DNA of 10,765 nt, taken from NCBI GenBank assembly GCA_003552745.1, contig PUOG01000178.1, positions 1 through 10,765 of the forward strand, written 5' to 3'. Shown piece after piece: positions 1-7,091 of this stretch. The notes beneath the pieces are model-generated. The model saw nothing but the letters and a program-made list of their open reading frames with translations. It had not been told where the DNA came from and made no database searches. Every line of letters starts with the position of its first letter. Positions within the stretch are counted from its first letter, which is position 1. This stretch comes from Spirochaetaceae bacterium (lineage in GTDB: Bacteria; Spirochaetota; Spirochaetia; DSM-27196; SKKC01). The position numbers were made by a program, and so were the translations under genes.

Positions 1-430
1 GGTGGTCGAGGACGCTCCGGTAAAGGATATCTTCAAGAATCCGTTGCATCCGTACACACAGGGGCTGCTCGGCTCGGTTCCGGTGCTCGGCGAAGGGAAA
101 CTGAACGAGGACGGTACACGGCGGCTACTTCAGGCGATTCCCGGTACGCTGCCGGACGCGCGCCGTTTCCCGCGTGGATGCCGATTCGCTCCACGTTGTC
201 CGCACGCGATGAAGCGCTGTTGGGAAAACGAACCGAAGATGGTTGAAGTCGCACCCGGCCACAAGGTGCGCTGCTACCTGCATCACGAAGAGGTCCGCGA
301 ACGAAAGGTGCGAAATCTCGGAGCGGCCGGACGTCGTATTGCAAAGCTTCAGGAGCACGACCGCAGGAAGCGAGACGCCAGGCGGGCGAAGGAAGAGCGC
401 AAGGAGAAAGAACGGGACGGGGTGAGTTGA
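1..430 (+). CDS. Oligopeptide/dipeptide ABC transporter ATPase, OppD/DppD type (C-terminal part)
   Basis: This is the 3' end of a gene that enters from the left edge; the GTG at position 2 is an internal valine. About 142 residues are visible. Residues 2-11 (VEDAPVKDIF) and 14-19 (LHPYTQ) are the region just after the ATPase core in peptide-importer ATPases. A cysteine cluster follows at C60, C66, C73 and C91, the oligopeptide/dipeptide transporter C-terminal domain; these cysteines have been reported to hold an iron-sulphur cluster in a DppD homologue. The Walker motifs lie outside the window. The subunit would hydrolyse ATP at the inner membrane to drive peptide uptake, paired with the next gene, whose frame it overlaps at TTGA (427-430). 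Odd feature: after about residue 96 the protein continues for some 45 residues as a lysine/arginine/glutamate-rich, probably helical tail that the family usually lacks. The family is certain; the substrate (peptide, nickel or other) cannot be read from this part. Confidence 0.9.
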   Translation, partial: VVEDAPVKDIFKNPLHPYTQGLLGSVPVLGEGKLNEDGTRRLLQAIPGTLPDARRFPRGCRFAPRCPHAMKRCWENEPKMVEVAPGHKVRCYLHHEEVRERKVRNLGAAGRRIAKLQEHDRRKRDARRAKEERKEKERDGVS

Positions 431-432
431 AC

Positions 433-1584
433 GTGACTGACAAGAGCCTGATCGATATCAGGAAACTTCGGAAGACTTTCCCGGTGAAGGCGAATATCTT
501 CTCGACCAAGTCGATTCCGCTCAAGGCGGTCGACGGGGTGAACCTTGAGATTCGCAAGGGCGAGACACTCGGTCTCGTCGGAGAATCCGGTTGCGGCAAG
601 ACAACGGTCGGTCGGTGTCTGCTTCGTCTCTACCAGCCGGACAGCGGCCGTATCTGGCTGGAAGCTGACCCCGAAGTCGTTGCCGAAGTCGAGGCACATG
701 ACGCGGAGCGCGACGAGGTCGCGGTGGAGCTGCAGAGCGTCTACGAGAACGGAAGTGCCCGCAGCCGATCCCGCAAGATTCGCGAGCTGAAACAGAAAAT
801 GCGTGCGATGAAGGCGGCGGCGGACAGGAAGGCCGCCGAGTACGACCTGTTGAGTATGCCTGCCGCTCGCATGCAGCGCGCGCGGAAGGAAATCCAGATG
901 GTCTTCCAGGATCCGTGGGCGAGTCTGAACCCGCAGATGGTGGTGAAAGACCTTATCGGCGAAGGACCGTATACCTTCGGTACCCATCGCGGCAGAACCC
1001 TCGATCGGTGGGTGAGCGAACTGCTCGACAAGGTCGGATTACCGAAGAATGCGGCAAATCGCTACCCGCACGAGTTCTCGGGCGGACAGCGGCAGCGAAT
1101 CGGGATTGCAAGAGCGCTCGCTCTGACGCCGAAGCTGATTGTGTGTGACGAGCCGGTGAGCGCGCTCGACGTCTCGGTCCAGGCACAGGTGTTGAATCTG
1201 CTGATATCGCTCCAGGACGATTTCGACCTGGCGTACCTCTTCATCGCCCACGACTTGAGTGTCGTTCAGTATGTATCGGACCGTGTGGCGGTCATGTATC
1301 TCGGTAAGGTCGTCGAGCTCGCCGACTCCAAACAGCTCTATCAGTCTCCGAGACATCCGTATACCATCAGCCTGCTCAGTTCAATTCCGGTCGCGGACCC
1401 GGAGGTCCGCGTCGAGGGCCAGATACTCGAAGGTGACGTCCCGAGTCCGATAAATCCCCCTCCCGGCTGCGCATTTCACCCGCGCTGTCCACACAGAATC
1501 GATCCTTGTGATAAGATAGTCCCTGAACTCAATCGGGATCGGGATGGTCACCGAATAGCGTGTCACAACCCACCGAACGATTAG
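433..1584 (+). CDS. Oligopeptide/dipeptide ABC transporter ATPase, OppF/DppF type, with helical insertion
   Basis: This is the second nucleotide-binding subunit of a peptide importer. Counting from the TTG at 427 (385 residues), it has Walker A GESGCGKT (52-59), Q-loop Q161 in QMVFQDP, signature FSGGQ (217-221), Walker B LIVCDE (237-242), switch H275, and the family's HPY (310-312). The cysteines C348, C354, C361 and C379 are spaced exactly as in the upstream subunit. All ATPase motifs are intact, so it should be active. Odd feature: between SGRIW (73-77) and the Q-loop there are about 60 more residues than in E. coli DppF-like proteins, charged and helix-prone, roughly residues 80-148. Start: the frame opens at TTG 427, overlapping the previous stop, but GTG 433 is preferred because GGTGA (421-425) sits 7 bases before it and only 1 base before the TTG. 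The overlap indicates co-transcription and probable translational coupling with the partner ATPase. Confidence 0.93.
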   Translation: MTDKSLIDIRKLRKTFPVKANIFSTKSIPLKAVDGVNLEIRKGETLGLVGESGCGKTTVGRCLLRLYQPDSGRIWLEADPEVVAEVEAHDAERDEVAVELQSVYENGSARSRSRKIRELKQKMRAMKAAADRKAAEYDLLSMPAARMQRARKEIQMVFQDPWASLNPQMVVKDLIGEGPYTFGTHRGRTLDRWVSELLDKVGLPKNAANRYPHEFSGGQRQRIGIARALALTPKLIVCDEPVSALDVSVQAQVLNLLISLQDDFDLAYLFIAHDLSVVQYVSDRVAVMYLGKVVELADSKQLYQSPRHPYTISLLSSIPVADPEVRVEGQILEGDVPSPINPPPGCAFHPRCPHRIDPCDKIVPELNRDRDGHRIACHNPPND

Positions 1585-1596
1585 GGGGTACGAAGC

Positions 1597-2175
1597 ATGA
1601 CTTCGGTTCGTTCACGTTTATCAGTCAACCGAGTGTCTCCGGATTGTTTAAGGATTCAGATAAGCCCGTTGCGGCGCGCTTTCTATGGGGTGATTTCCGC
1701 GGTACTTCTCGCCGGTCTGTTCAGTGGCGGTGTGGAGCCGTTGTTTGCCGCCGGGTTGCATCCCGGTACGGTATTCTACCTCGTTGTCGTCGCGATCGCG
1801 CTCGGCGCCGCGGGCTGGAACGTGCAAACGGTACTCGACCGGCATGCCGGCGTCGTTACGCGGATCAAGCGCTTATTCGGCGTCGTCCTGTCGCGACGTG
1901 ATCACCGTTTTCCTGATCTCACCGGCATGCTTGTGCGCCGCATTGTACTTTTTCGCGGATCGCGAACGTCTCCGGCCAACCAGCGACCGAATCTGGTTGG
2001 GTTCGGACGGGGTGGAATCGGCATGCGACGGAGGGAACTCGGCCGACTCTATCTCGAGTCGGACGAGGCACGTCCCGAACTCATAGAAGAATCGACCGAC
2101 CTCGCGGAGCTATGGGTTGTTGCCGAACAGATGAGTGAGTTCACCGGGTTGAGCGTTCGCAGCGAAGAGGTATAG
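1597..2175 (+). CDS. Uncharacterised membrane protein with two transmembrane helices
   Basis: I do not recognise a named family. The 192-residue product has an N-terminal region of about 27 residues, then two hydrophobic segments at about 28-50 and 58-76, then a soluble part of about 115 residues. That part begins with a pattern (T78-V98) resembling the strand-rich, PH-like cytoplasmic domains of bacterial two-helix membrane proteins. It ends in an acidic segment (ELIEESTDLAELW, 161-173) and a likely helix. The ATG at 1597 follows the previous stop by 12 bases and has a GGGGG ribosome-binding site (1584-1588), so it is probably part of the transporter operon. No catalytic motif is seen. Codon use between about 1890 and 2030 looks slightly better in the +2 frame than in this one. 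A frameshift or sequencing error there cannot be fully excluded, but the frame is open throughout and its tail reads like a real protein. Function unknown. Confidence 0.6.
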   Translation: MTSVRSRLSVNRVSPDCLRIQISPLRRAFYGVISAVLLAGLFSGGVEPLFAAGLHPGTVFYLVVVAIALGAAGWNVQTVLDRHAGVVTRIKRLFGVVLSRRDHRFPDLTGMLVRRIVLFRGSRTSPANQRPNLVGFGRGGIGMRRRELGRLYLESDEARPELIEESTDLAELWVVAEQMSEFTGLSVRSEEV

Positions 2176-2194
2176 CGGGGACGACTCGTTGTGT

Positions 2195-2244
2195 GCTGCG
2201 GCCGCAGCCGGGATGGTCTCTACCATATCAGCGGCTGCGGGAAG
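2195..2244 (+). promoter_or_regulatory. Foldable leader in front of the EAL gene
   Basis: This interval holds two mutually exclusive pairings. A perfect 14-base palindrome GCTGCGGCCGCAGC occupies 2195-2208. Its right half, CCGCAGCC (2202-2209), is also perfectly complementary to GGCTGCGG (2233-2240). Inside that second stem lies a smaller perfect hairpin, ATGGT (2213-2217), loop CTCT, ACCAT (2222-2226). The 3' arm of the long stem runs into GGGAAG (2239-2244), the purine-rich stretch in front of the GTG at 2254, so folding could hide the ribosome-binding site. There is no T-run, so it is not an obvious intrinsic terminator, and it does not resemble the c-di-GMP (GEMM) riboswitch. The pairings are seen directly; a regulatory role is inferred. 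If translation starts at GTG 2191 instead, this segment is coding and the complementarity may be incidental. Confidence 0.4.
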
Positions 2245-2253
2245 TGGTGGTTC

Positions 2254-3723
2254 GTGGATTTTCAAAACCGTTCAGAATCCGAAACCGAAGTCACGCGCTT
2301 GCGTTCGCAACTCGAAGAGTTGACACGCGAGAATCGCGAACTCCGTGACAAGAGTACAAAGCTCGAAACGCGTTTGGAGGAATTCGAGGAGCTGATGAGC
2401 CTCGATCCGCAAACCGGTTTGCCGATTCGACGGCGATTCGTTCGAGCGCTGAGTGCTCTCCTTCAGTCGAGCACGCCGAATGGATCCGGCTTCACTCTAA
2501 TCGGGATTATCCGTCTGGACAGCCAGTATCGACACATCCGCATCAGCAGGGACCGAAGCAATGCGCTTCTCTTCAAGTCCACGTTGAGAATTCGGGCGGT
2601 CATCGGTGACGATCTCTTTCAGTCGGATCGGTTCGATGAGTTCCTCTTCTTTCGGCAAGGGGTGGGGAGCGAAGCTGAGGCTCTGGAGATCGGCCGACAG
2701 GTGAACGCGCGAGTGGCGATGGCTCATGACCCACCGGCGGAGGACATCGTATTCGGCTGTACGGTCGGTATCAGCCTCTATCCACGCGACGGCAAATCGC
2801 TCGATCAGCTTCTGGAAGCGGCCTTCATTGCTGTCGATCGCGCCGAAGAGACCGGCGAGACGGCGGTAACCTACTCGTCGGCGATGGGGAGCCTTGTACG
2901 CGAGCGTCGACAGATCGAGCGTGCAATCGGGCGTTCAATGCAGAACGGATTTCGTGGCTTTTTTATCGAATACCAACCGATTGTCGACCGCGATTCGCGG
3001 ATAGTAGGAGCGGAGGCATTGCTCCGGCTGCGGACGAAGGAGCTGGGTACGATTTCGCCGAGTCGATTCGTGCCGATCGCCGAGGAGAACGGCGATATAC
3101 GGGTTGTGGGACAGTGGATGATGTTCCAGGCGTGTCTTCAGCTTTCGACCTGGCGGAGCGCCGGGCACGAAGACTTCCGGTTGTCGGTCAATATATCGCC
3201 GTTGCAGTTCAAACAGCGCGATCTGGCATCGCGCATAAAGGGAGTGCTTGCGGCCACCGGTCTCGCGCCGGAGGCGCTGAAGATCGAACTGACCGAGAGC
3301 CTTATCATGGCGGATCCCGATCTCGCCATTCACAATATGCGCGCGTTGCGGAATCTCGGCATATCGCTGTTGATCGATGACTTCGGCACCGGTTACAGCT
3401 CGCTGGCGTATCTCAGGAACTTCCCCGTGGACATTCTTAAGATTGACAAGAGCTTCGTGGATGGTATCTGTGACGACGAGAGTGACCGACAGATCGTGAA
3501 GGCGGTCATATCGATGAGTCGGAATCTCGGCCTCGAGGCACTGGCTGAAGGTACCGAACACCAGTGCCAGGTCGACATTCTGCGCGAGTACGGTTGCGAC
3601 TTGATGCAGGGCTTCTACTTCTCGAAACCGATCGGGGGGGCGGCTCTCGAACGCCTGTTGCGGACGAATGCCCCCCAAACCGACGGTGAAGCATACGTCC
3701 CGAGTATCGAGGAGGAACGATGA
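2254..3723 (+). CDS. c-di-GMP phosphodiesterase with degenerate GGDEF and complete EAL domain
   Basis: This protein is predicted to hydrolyse cyclic di-GMP to pGpG in the cytoplasm. Numbered from GTG 2254 (489 residues), a charged coiled coil (about 5-48) leads into a GGDEF-type domain (about 50-210) and an EAL domain (about 218-470). The GGDEF signature is RFDEF (126-130), with both glycines lost, and the metal-binding region is also unlike active cyclases, so diguanylate cyclase activity is unlikely. The EAL domain keeps its metal and catalytic residues: E254 (EAL), N313 (VNIS), E345 (IELTES), D375-D376 (DDFGTGYSSL), K399 (KIDK), E432 (AEGTE) and Q452 (QGF). There is no PAS, receiver or membrane segment. 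Start: the frame is open from GTG 2191, which would add 21 cysteine-rich residues. GTG 2254 is preferred for its GGGAAG/GGTGG upstream and its natural coiled-coil N-terminus, but 2191 is not excluded. The stop overlaps the next start. Confidence 0.92.
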   Translation: MDFQNRSESETEVTRLRSQLEELTRENRELRDKSTKLETRLEEFEELMSLDPQTGLPIRRRFVRALSALLQSSTPNGSGFTLIGIIRLDSQYRHIRISRDRSNALLFKSTLRIRAVIGDDLFQSDRFDEFLFFRQGVGSEAEALEIGRQVNARVAMAHDPPAEDIVFGCTVGISLYPRDGKSLDQLLEAAFIAVDRAEETGETAVTYSSAMGSLVRERRQIERAIGRSMQNGFRGFFIEYQPIVDRDSRIVGAEALLRLRTKELGTISPSRFVPIAEENGDIRVVGQWMMFQACLQLSTWRSAGHEDFRLSVNISPLQFKQRDLASRIKGVLAATGLAPEALKIELTESLIMADPDLAIHNMRALRNLGISLLIDDFGTGYSSLAYLRNFPVDILKIDKSFVDGICDDESDRQIVKAVISMSRNLGLEALAEGTEHQCQVDILREYGCDLMQGFYFSKPIGGAALERLLRTNAPQTDGEAYVPSIEEER

Positions 3724-4166
3724 CCGATGTGGTCCGGGTTCTTACGCTCTCAGTAATGATCGCGATTGTCTCCGTGCCGGAGGTGTCCCCGGGCGTCTCT
3801 CTGCTCGGGCTCGAGCCCAAAGACGTAATCGACGAGCTCGGAGCGCCTGACCGGGTTTATGTTGCACGCTCGGATGAGGTCGAGCTCGCTTCGGTAGTTT
3901 TCTTCTATGATGACTTCCGCTACATCTACTTTCTCGAGAATCGGGTTTGGCAGGTGCGATACGACGAGCGTAGTGAGGAGAACGTGCTCGGTTTATCGCC
4001 GAACAGCTCGCGGCGCGATGTTCTCTACGAGCTCGGACCTGCGGTCCACGAGGACGACGACAGCGCCGTCTTCGAACTCGGTGACCACGGATTTCCGGTT
4101 CGAGTCCGTACCTTCTTCGAGGGCGACCGTCTCGTCGATACGTATATCTATCGAGCCGACTATTAG
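3720..4166 (+). CDS. Small exported protein with two BamE/SmpA-like repeats
   Basis: The 148-residue product starts with a hydrophobic segment (about 5-20, VRVLTLSVMIAIVSV) that looks like a signal peptide or membrane anchor, although no clean cleavage site is visible. Two similar halves follow. Both open with a VxGL/LLGL-like block, then V-x-x-x-L-G-x-P: LLGLEPKDVIDELGAPDRVY at 28-47 and VLGLSPNSSRRDVLYELGPA at 89-108. Each continues with aromatic-rich strands, for example FFYDDFRYIYFLENRVW (61-77) and VRTFFEGDRLVDTYIY (129-144). This is the layout of BamE/SmpA-like small outer-membrane or periplasmic folds, here apparently duplicated in tandem. No lipobox cysteine is seen. The ATG at 3720 overlaps the stop of the EAL gene (ATGA) with AGGAGG at 3710-3715, so the two are probably coupled in translation. 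A GTG at 3729 is a possible alternative start. Exact function unknown. Confidence 0.65.
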   Translation: MTDVVRVLTLSVMIAIVSVPEVSPGVSLLGLEPKDVIDELGAPDRVYVARSDEVELASVVFFYDDFRYIYFLENRVWQVRYDERSEENVLGLSPNSSRRDVLYELGPAVHEDDDSAVFELGDHGFPVRVRTFFEGDRLVDTYIYRADY

Positions 4167-4172
4167 TGCCGC

Positions 4173-5774
4173 ATGAATCGGGAGTACGAGTCGTTGATCT
4201 GTCTCTGTTTGACCGGCGAAACAATTGAAGAGAATCAGGAATACCTGCGCCGCTACCGGAACTGCATCGATCTGGTGGAGCTGCGGCTCGATCTCCTTTC
4301 CGATAGCGAGCTCGACCGCCTGCGCGGCAATCCTGGTCGACTTGGCGAGATGCTGACCGGGGTTCAACGACTCGTTACATGTCGGAGGCTCGCCGATGGA
4401 GGAGCGTGGAGCGGCGATGAACGTGAGCGGTGTCGCGTTCTCGGTGATGTGCTCGACGGCCCTCCCGACTGGATCGATCTGGAAGACGATCTCTCCGACG
4501 AGCTGGAGATCGCTGCGCGCGAACGCGGAGTCGGTATCGTCCGCAGCATTCACTGTCTCGATTCTCCCCCGGCTGATGTACCGGGGATCCTTGATCGGCT
4601 GTCGCGTGGGGGAGCGTTGGCAAAGCTCGCTGTCGCGGTTAGCGGTACCGATGATGTACGCCGTCTGGTCGAAAGCGTCGCTCAGCGTGCACCGGGAACA
4701 CATATCGTGCTCGGCATGGGCGAGTACGGGCTGATGACGAGGCTTCTCGCGCGCCGGATCGGAAGCGCGTGGACATACACGTCCGCGCACGGTGCCGTGC
4801 AGGCCGCTCCGGGACAGGTTGATCCGCGCACGCTCGTCGAGCGCTACGGATTCAGAAGAATCGGCCCGGATACCGCTCTTTTCGGGGTGGTAGGCGATCC
4901 GATCGCGCACTCGCGTTCTCCGGAATACCACAATGCGCGCTTCCAGCGCGATAATCTCGATGCAGTCTATCTGCCGTTTCGCGTCGACGATCTTCGTCCT
5001 TTCATGTCGATCGCGCACACGCTGCCGCTGCACGGAATGTCGGTAACGGTGCCGCACAAGAGTGCCGCCGCGAAGCTCGCCGATCATACCGACGACGCCG
5101 TACGGGAGACAGGAGCCTGCAATACGCTCATCCGCGAGCACGACTCGTATCTGGGAACGAATACCGATGTGCCGGGTTTCTTGCAGCCGCTGACTCCATA
5201 CCTCGATGCCGTCGACGGAGCGACGATCGTGGGTGCGGGAGGAGCTGCACGGGCGATCGCGTATGCGCTTGTCACCCGTGGAATGGACGTATTGATAGTC
5301 AATCGGACCGTCTCGCGCGCGGAGGCGCTCGCATCCGACATGAATCGTGCCGCCGAACGCATCGCGTCGACGCAAGCGGGAGTGCGTCCCGGCCGTGCGC
5401 GTGCCGGCGCAATTCCGAACTCGCGCTCCGATATCGCAGGATTTGGAAGCCTGATCGTTCAGACTACATCGTGTGGAATGGAGCCGAACGATGAGTGTGA
5501 TCCGATACCGGAGTACCGATTCGACGGCAGCGAAGTGGTGTATGACATCGTGTATACTCCCGCAACGACTACGCTGCTAGAGCGGGCGGAGCGGGCAGGC
5601 TGCCGCGTTATATCGGGTGCACTCATGTTCGAGCAGCAGGCGGCGGTCCAGTACGATCTCTTTCGTCGCGCGTATTGGTCGTTTCGACGAAGTCGCGACA
5701 ATGGCACCAGATCGTATGACGGCGTACGCCGCGATATCGGTCGTGCACCGTGGTCTCGACAATCAGAGGGATAG
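4173..5774 (+). CDS. aroDE: Bifunctional 3-dehydroquinate dehydratase (type I) / shikimate dehydrogenase
   Basis: The product (533 residues) catalyses two successive shikimate-pathway steps, from 3-dehydroquinate to 3-dehydroshikimate to shikimate, on the way to chorismate and the aromatic amino acids. The N-terminal half is a type I dehydratase. H127 (SIHCLD) and the Schiff-base K151 (ALAKLAVAV) are the catalytic pair, with LGMGEYGLMTR at 180-190 and the APGQ loop at 212-215. The C-terminal half is an AroE-type dehydrogenase. It has substrate-binding SRSP (247-250), catalytic K296 in VTVPHK, N317, NTD (330-332), the NADP glycine loop GAGGAAR (354-360) and VNRT (376-379), VYDIVYTP (456-463) and Q488-Q489. 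Both active sites look complete. A stretch of about 30 arginine-rich residues after W502 is not typical. AroD-AroE fusions are known in plants and chlamydiae. The ATG follows the previous stop by 6 bases but no good ribosome-binding site is visible. Confidence 0.95.
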   Translation: MNREYESLICLCLTGETIEENQEYLRRYRNCIDLVELRLDLLSDSELDRLRGNPGRLGEMLTGVQRLVTCRRLADGGAWSGDERERCRVLGDVLDGPPDWIDLEDDLSDELEIAARERGVGIVRSIHCLDSPPADVPGILDRLSRGGALAKLAVAVSGTDDVRRLVESVAQRAPGTHIVLGMGEYGLMTRLLARRIGSAWTYTSAHGAVQAAPGQVDPRTLVERYGFRRIGPDTALFGVVGDPIAHSRSPEYHNARFQRDNLDAVYLPFRVDDLRPFMSIAHTLPLHGMSVTVPHKSAAAKLADHTDDAVRETGACNTLIREHDSYLGTNTDVPGFLQPLTPYLDAVDGATIVGAGGAARAIAYALVTRGMDVLIVNRTVSRAEALASDMNRAAERIASTQAGVRPGRARAGAIPNSRSDIAGFGSLIVQTTSCGMEPNDECDPIPEYRFDGSEVVYDIVYTPATTTLLERAERAGCRVISGALMFEQQAAVQYDLFRRAYWSFRRSRDNGTRSYDGVRRDIGRAPWSRQSEG

Positions 5775-5777
5775 CTC

Positions 5778-7082
5778 ATGGCACGCCACACCCATAAGTG
5801 TTTCGTCATCGACACGAACGTATTCATTCACCGCTCCGACGCGATGTTCAGCTTTCGCAATCATGAGGTCGTAATCCCGCTATGGGTTCTCGAGGAGCTC
5901 GATCGTTTGAAAACCTACTCCGACGAACGGGGGAGAAACGCCCGTCACGCGATCCGGCTCATGGACAGCGTTGCCCGTCACGGTAACCTTCAGAACGGAG
6001 TCAAGATGGACAACGGATCGGTGCTCCGCGTTGTTCTGACCAACTCGGCGACGCCACCTGTGGATCTCGATCCGGAGAAGGCCGATAACCGCATAATCTT
6101 GACGGCGTACCAACTGCAACAGGAAGGCAAACAGGTGTTCTTCGTTTCGAAGGACATCAACGCCCGCATCAAGGCGACGGCGATCGGGATCAAGGCGGTC
6201 GACTATGAGAAGCAGAAAGTCAACGTCGACAAGCTGTACTCCGGTTCTACCGACCTCGATGTAAGTGAAGAGCTGCTCGGCGAACTGCGAAGCGAGGGAA
6301 GCGTGGCGTGGAATGACGAGTGTACTCCGAACCACTTCTTCCAGTTGCATCGGCGCGGCAGCGAGGACGTTGCGATCGCCCGCTACGACTCCGAGGAGCG
6401 ACGACTACGCTTTGTTGACTACAAGATGCCGGGGGTCGCCGGTGTGCGGCCGCTGAACCCGGAGCAGCGAATGGCGTTCGAGCTGCTCCTCGACGAGTCG
6501 GTAAGCCTTGTAACGCTGATCGGTAAGGCGGGAACCGGAAAGACGCTCCTTGCCATTGCCGCGGGGCTCAAGATGACGCTCGATGATAAGCGGTACAATC
6601 GGGTGCTCGTCAGCCGCCCGGTGATTCCGCTCGGGAAGGATATCGGGTATCTTCCGGGAGCCAAGAACGAGAAACTGTCGCACTGGATGCAGCCGCTGTT
6701 CGATAATCTGGAGTTCATTACGAGTGTTCACAAACGGCAAACGCTCAAAACCGTGGATCAGCTCATCTCAAGCCGTGTCATCGAGCTGGAAGCGCTCTCC
6801 TACATACGAGGGCGGAGTCTGCCGGGGCAGTACATCATCATCGATGAAGCACAGAATCTCTCCCCTCACGAAATTAAGACGATCGTGAGCCGAGCCGGAG
6901 ACGGCACGAAAGTCGTACTGACCGGCGATCCGCACCAGATCGATAGCCCTTACCTGGACGCGAGCTCGAACGGTCTCTCCTTTCTGATCGAAGCGTTCAA
7001 AGGCCAGGACCTGTTCGGCCATGTGACACTTCACCGCAGTGAACGCAGCCGGCTTGCCGAGCTTGCCGCCGAGCTGCTCTGA
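5778..7082 (+). CDS. PIN-domain PhoH-family ATPase
   Basis: This 434-residue protein combines an N-terminal PIN nuclease domain with a C-terminal PhoH-type P-loop ATPase, the layout of YlaK/PhoH2 proteins, which couple RNA unwinding with sequence-dependent cleavage. In the PIN domain the acidic metal-binding residues are present: D12 (VIDTN), E39/E40 (LEELD), D103 (ADNRI) and D126 (VSKDIN). The ATPase core shows Walker A GKAGTGKT (249-256), SRPVIPLGKDIGYLPG (279-294), Walker B IIIDEAQ (353-359), and GDPHQID (383-389) followed by the arginine-containing end HRSERSRLAELA. Length and domain order match the family, and all key residues look intact. It starts 3 bases after the AroDE stop with AGAGGGA (5765-5771) as ribosome-binding site, so it belongs to the same transcript. 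A link between RNA processing and the shikimate enzyme is not implied; the pairing may be chance or lineage-specific. Confidence 0.93.
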   Translation: MARHTHKCFVIDTNVFIHRSDAMFSFRNHEVVIPLWVLEELDRLKTYSDERGRNARHAIRLMDSVARHGNLQNGVKMDNGSVLRVVLTNSATPPVDLDPEKADNRIILTAYQLQQEGKQVFFVSKDINARIKATAIGIKAVDYEKQKVNVDKLYSGSTDLDVSEELLGELRSEGSVAWNDECTPNHFFQLHRRGSEDVAIARYDSEERRLRFVDYKMPGVAGVRPLNPEQRMAFELLLDESVSLVTLIGKAGTGKTLLAIAAGLKMTLDDKRYNRVLVSRPVIPLGKDIGYLPGAKNEKLSHWMQPLFDNLEFITSVHKRQTLKTVDQLISSRVIELEALSYIRGRSLPGQYIIIDEAQNLSPHEIKTIVSRAGDGTKVVLTGDPHQIDSPYLDASSNGLSFLIEAFKGQDLFGHVTLHRSERSRLAELAAELL

Positions 7083-7091
7083 TCTGCGGCC

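Noticed and set aside
349..987. Minus-strand open frame of 212 codons opposite the OppF-type gene
   Set aside because: Antisense shadow of a gene with intact ATPase motifs.
1724..2086. A separate gene in the +2 frame inside the membrane-protein gene
   Set aside because: The frame has no ribosome-binding site and ends mid-gene. Better third-position GC over about 140 bases is not enough to call it; kept only as a possible frame problem.
2191..2253. c-di-GMP (GEMM) riboswitch in front of the EAL gene
   Set aside because: The conserved GEMM core and its tetraloop are not present; only simple inverted repeats are seen.
2935..3678. Open frame of 247 codons on the minus strand opposite the EAL domain
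   Set aside because: It lies entirely opposite a domain with complete catalytic motifs, and the product resembles no protein family.
3993..5375. Open frame of 460 codons on the minus strand opposite aroDE
   Set aside because: It mirrors the strongly supported aroDE gene, has no recognisable motif, and long antisense frames are expected in GC-rich coding DNA.
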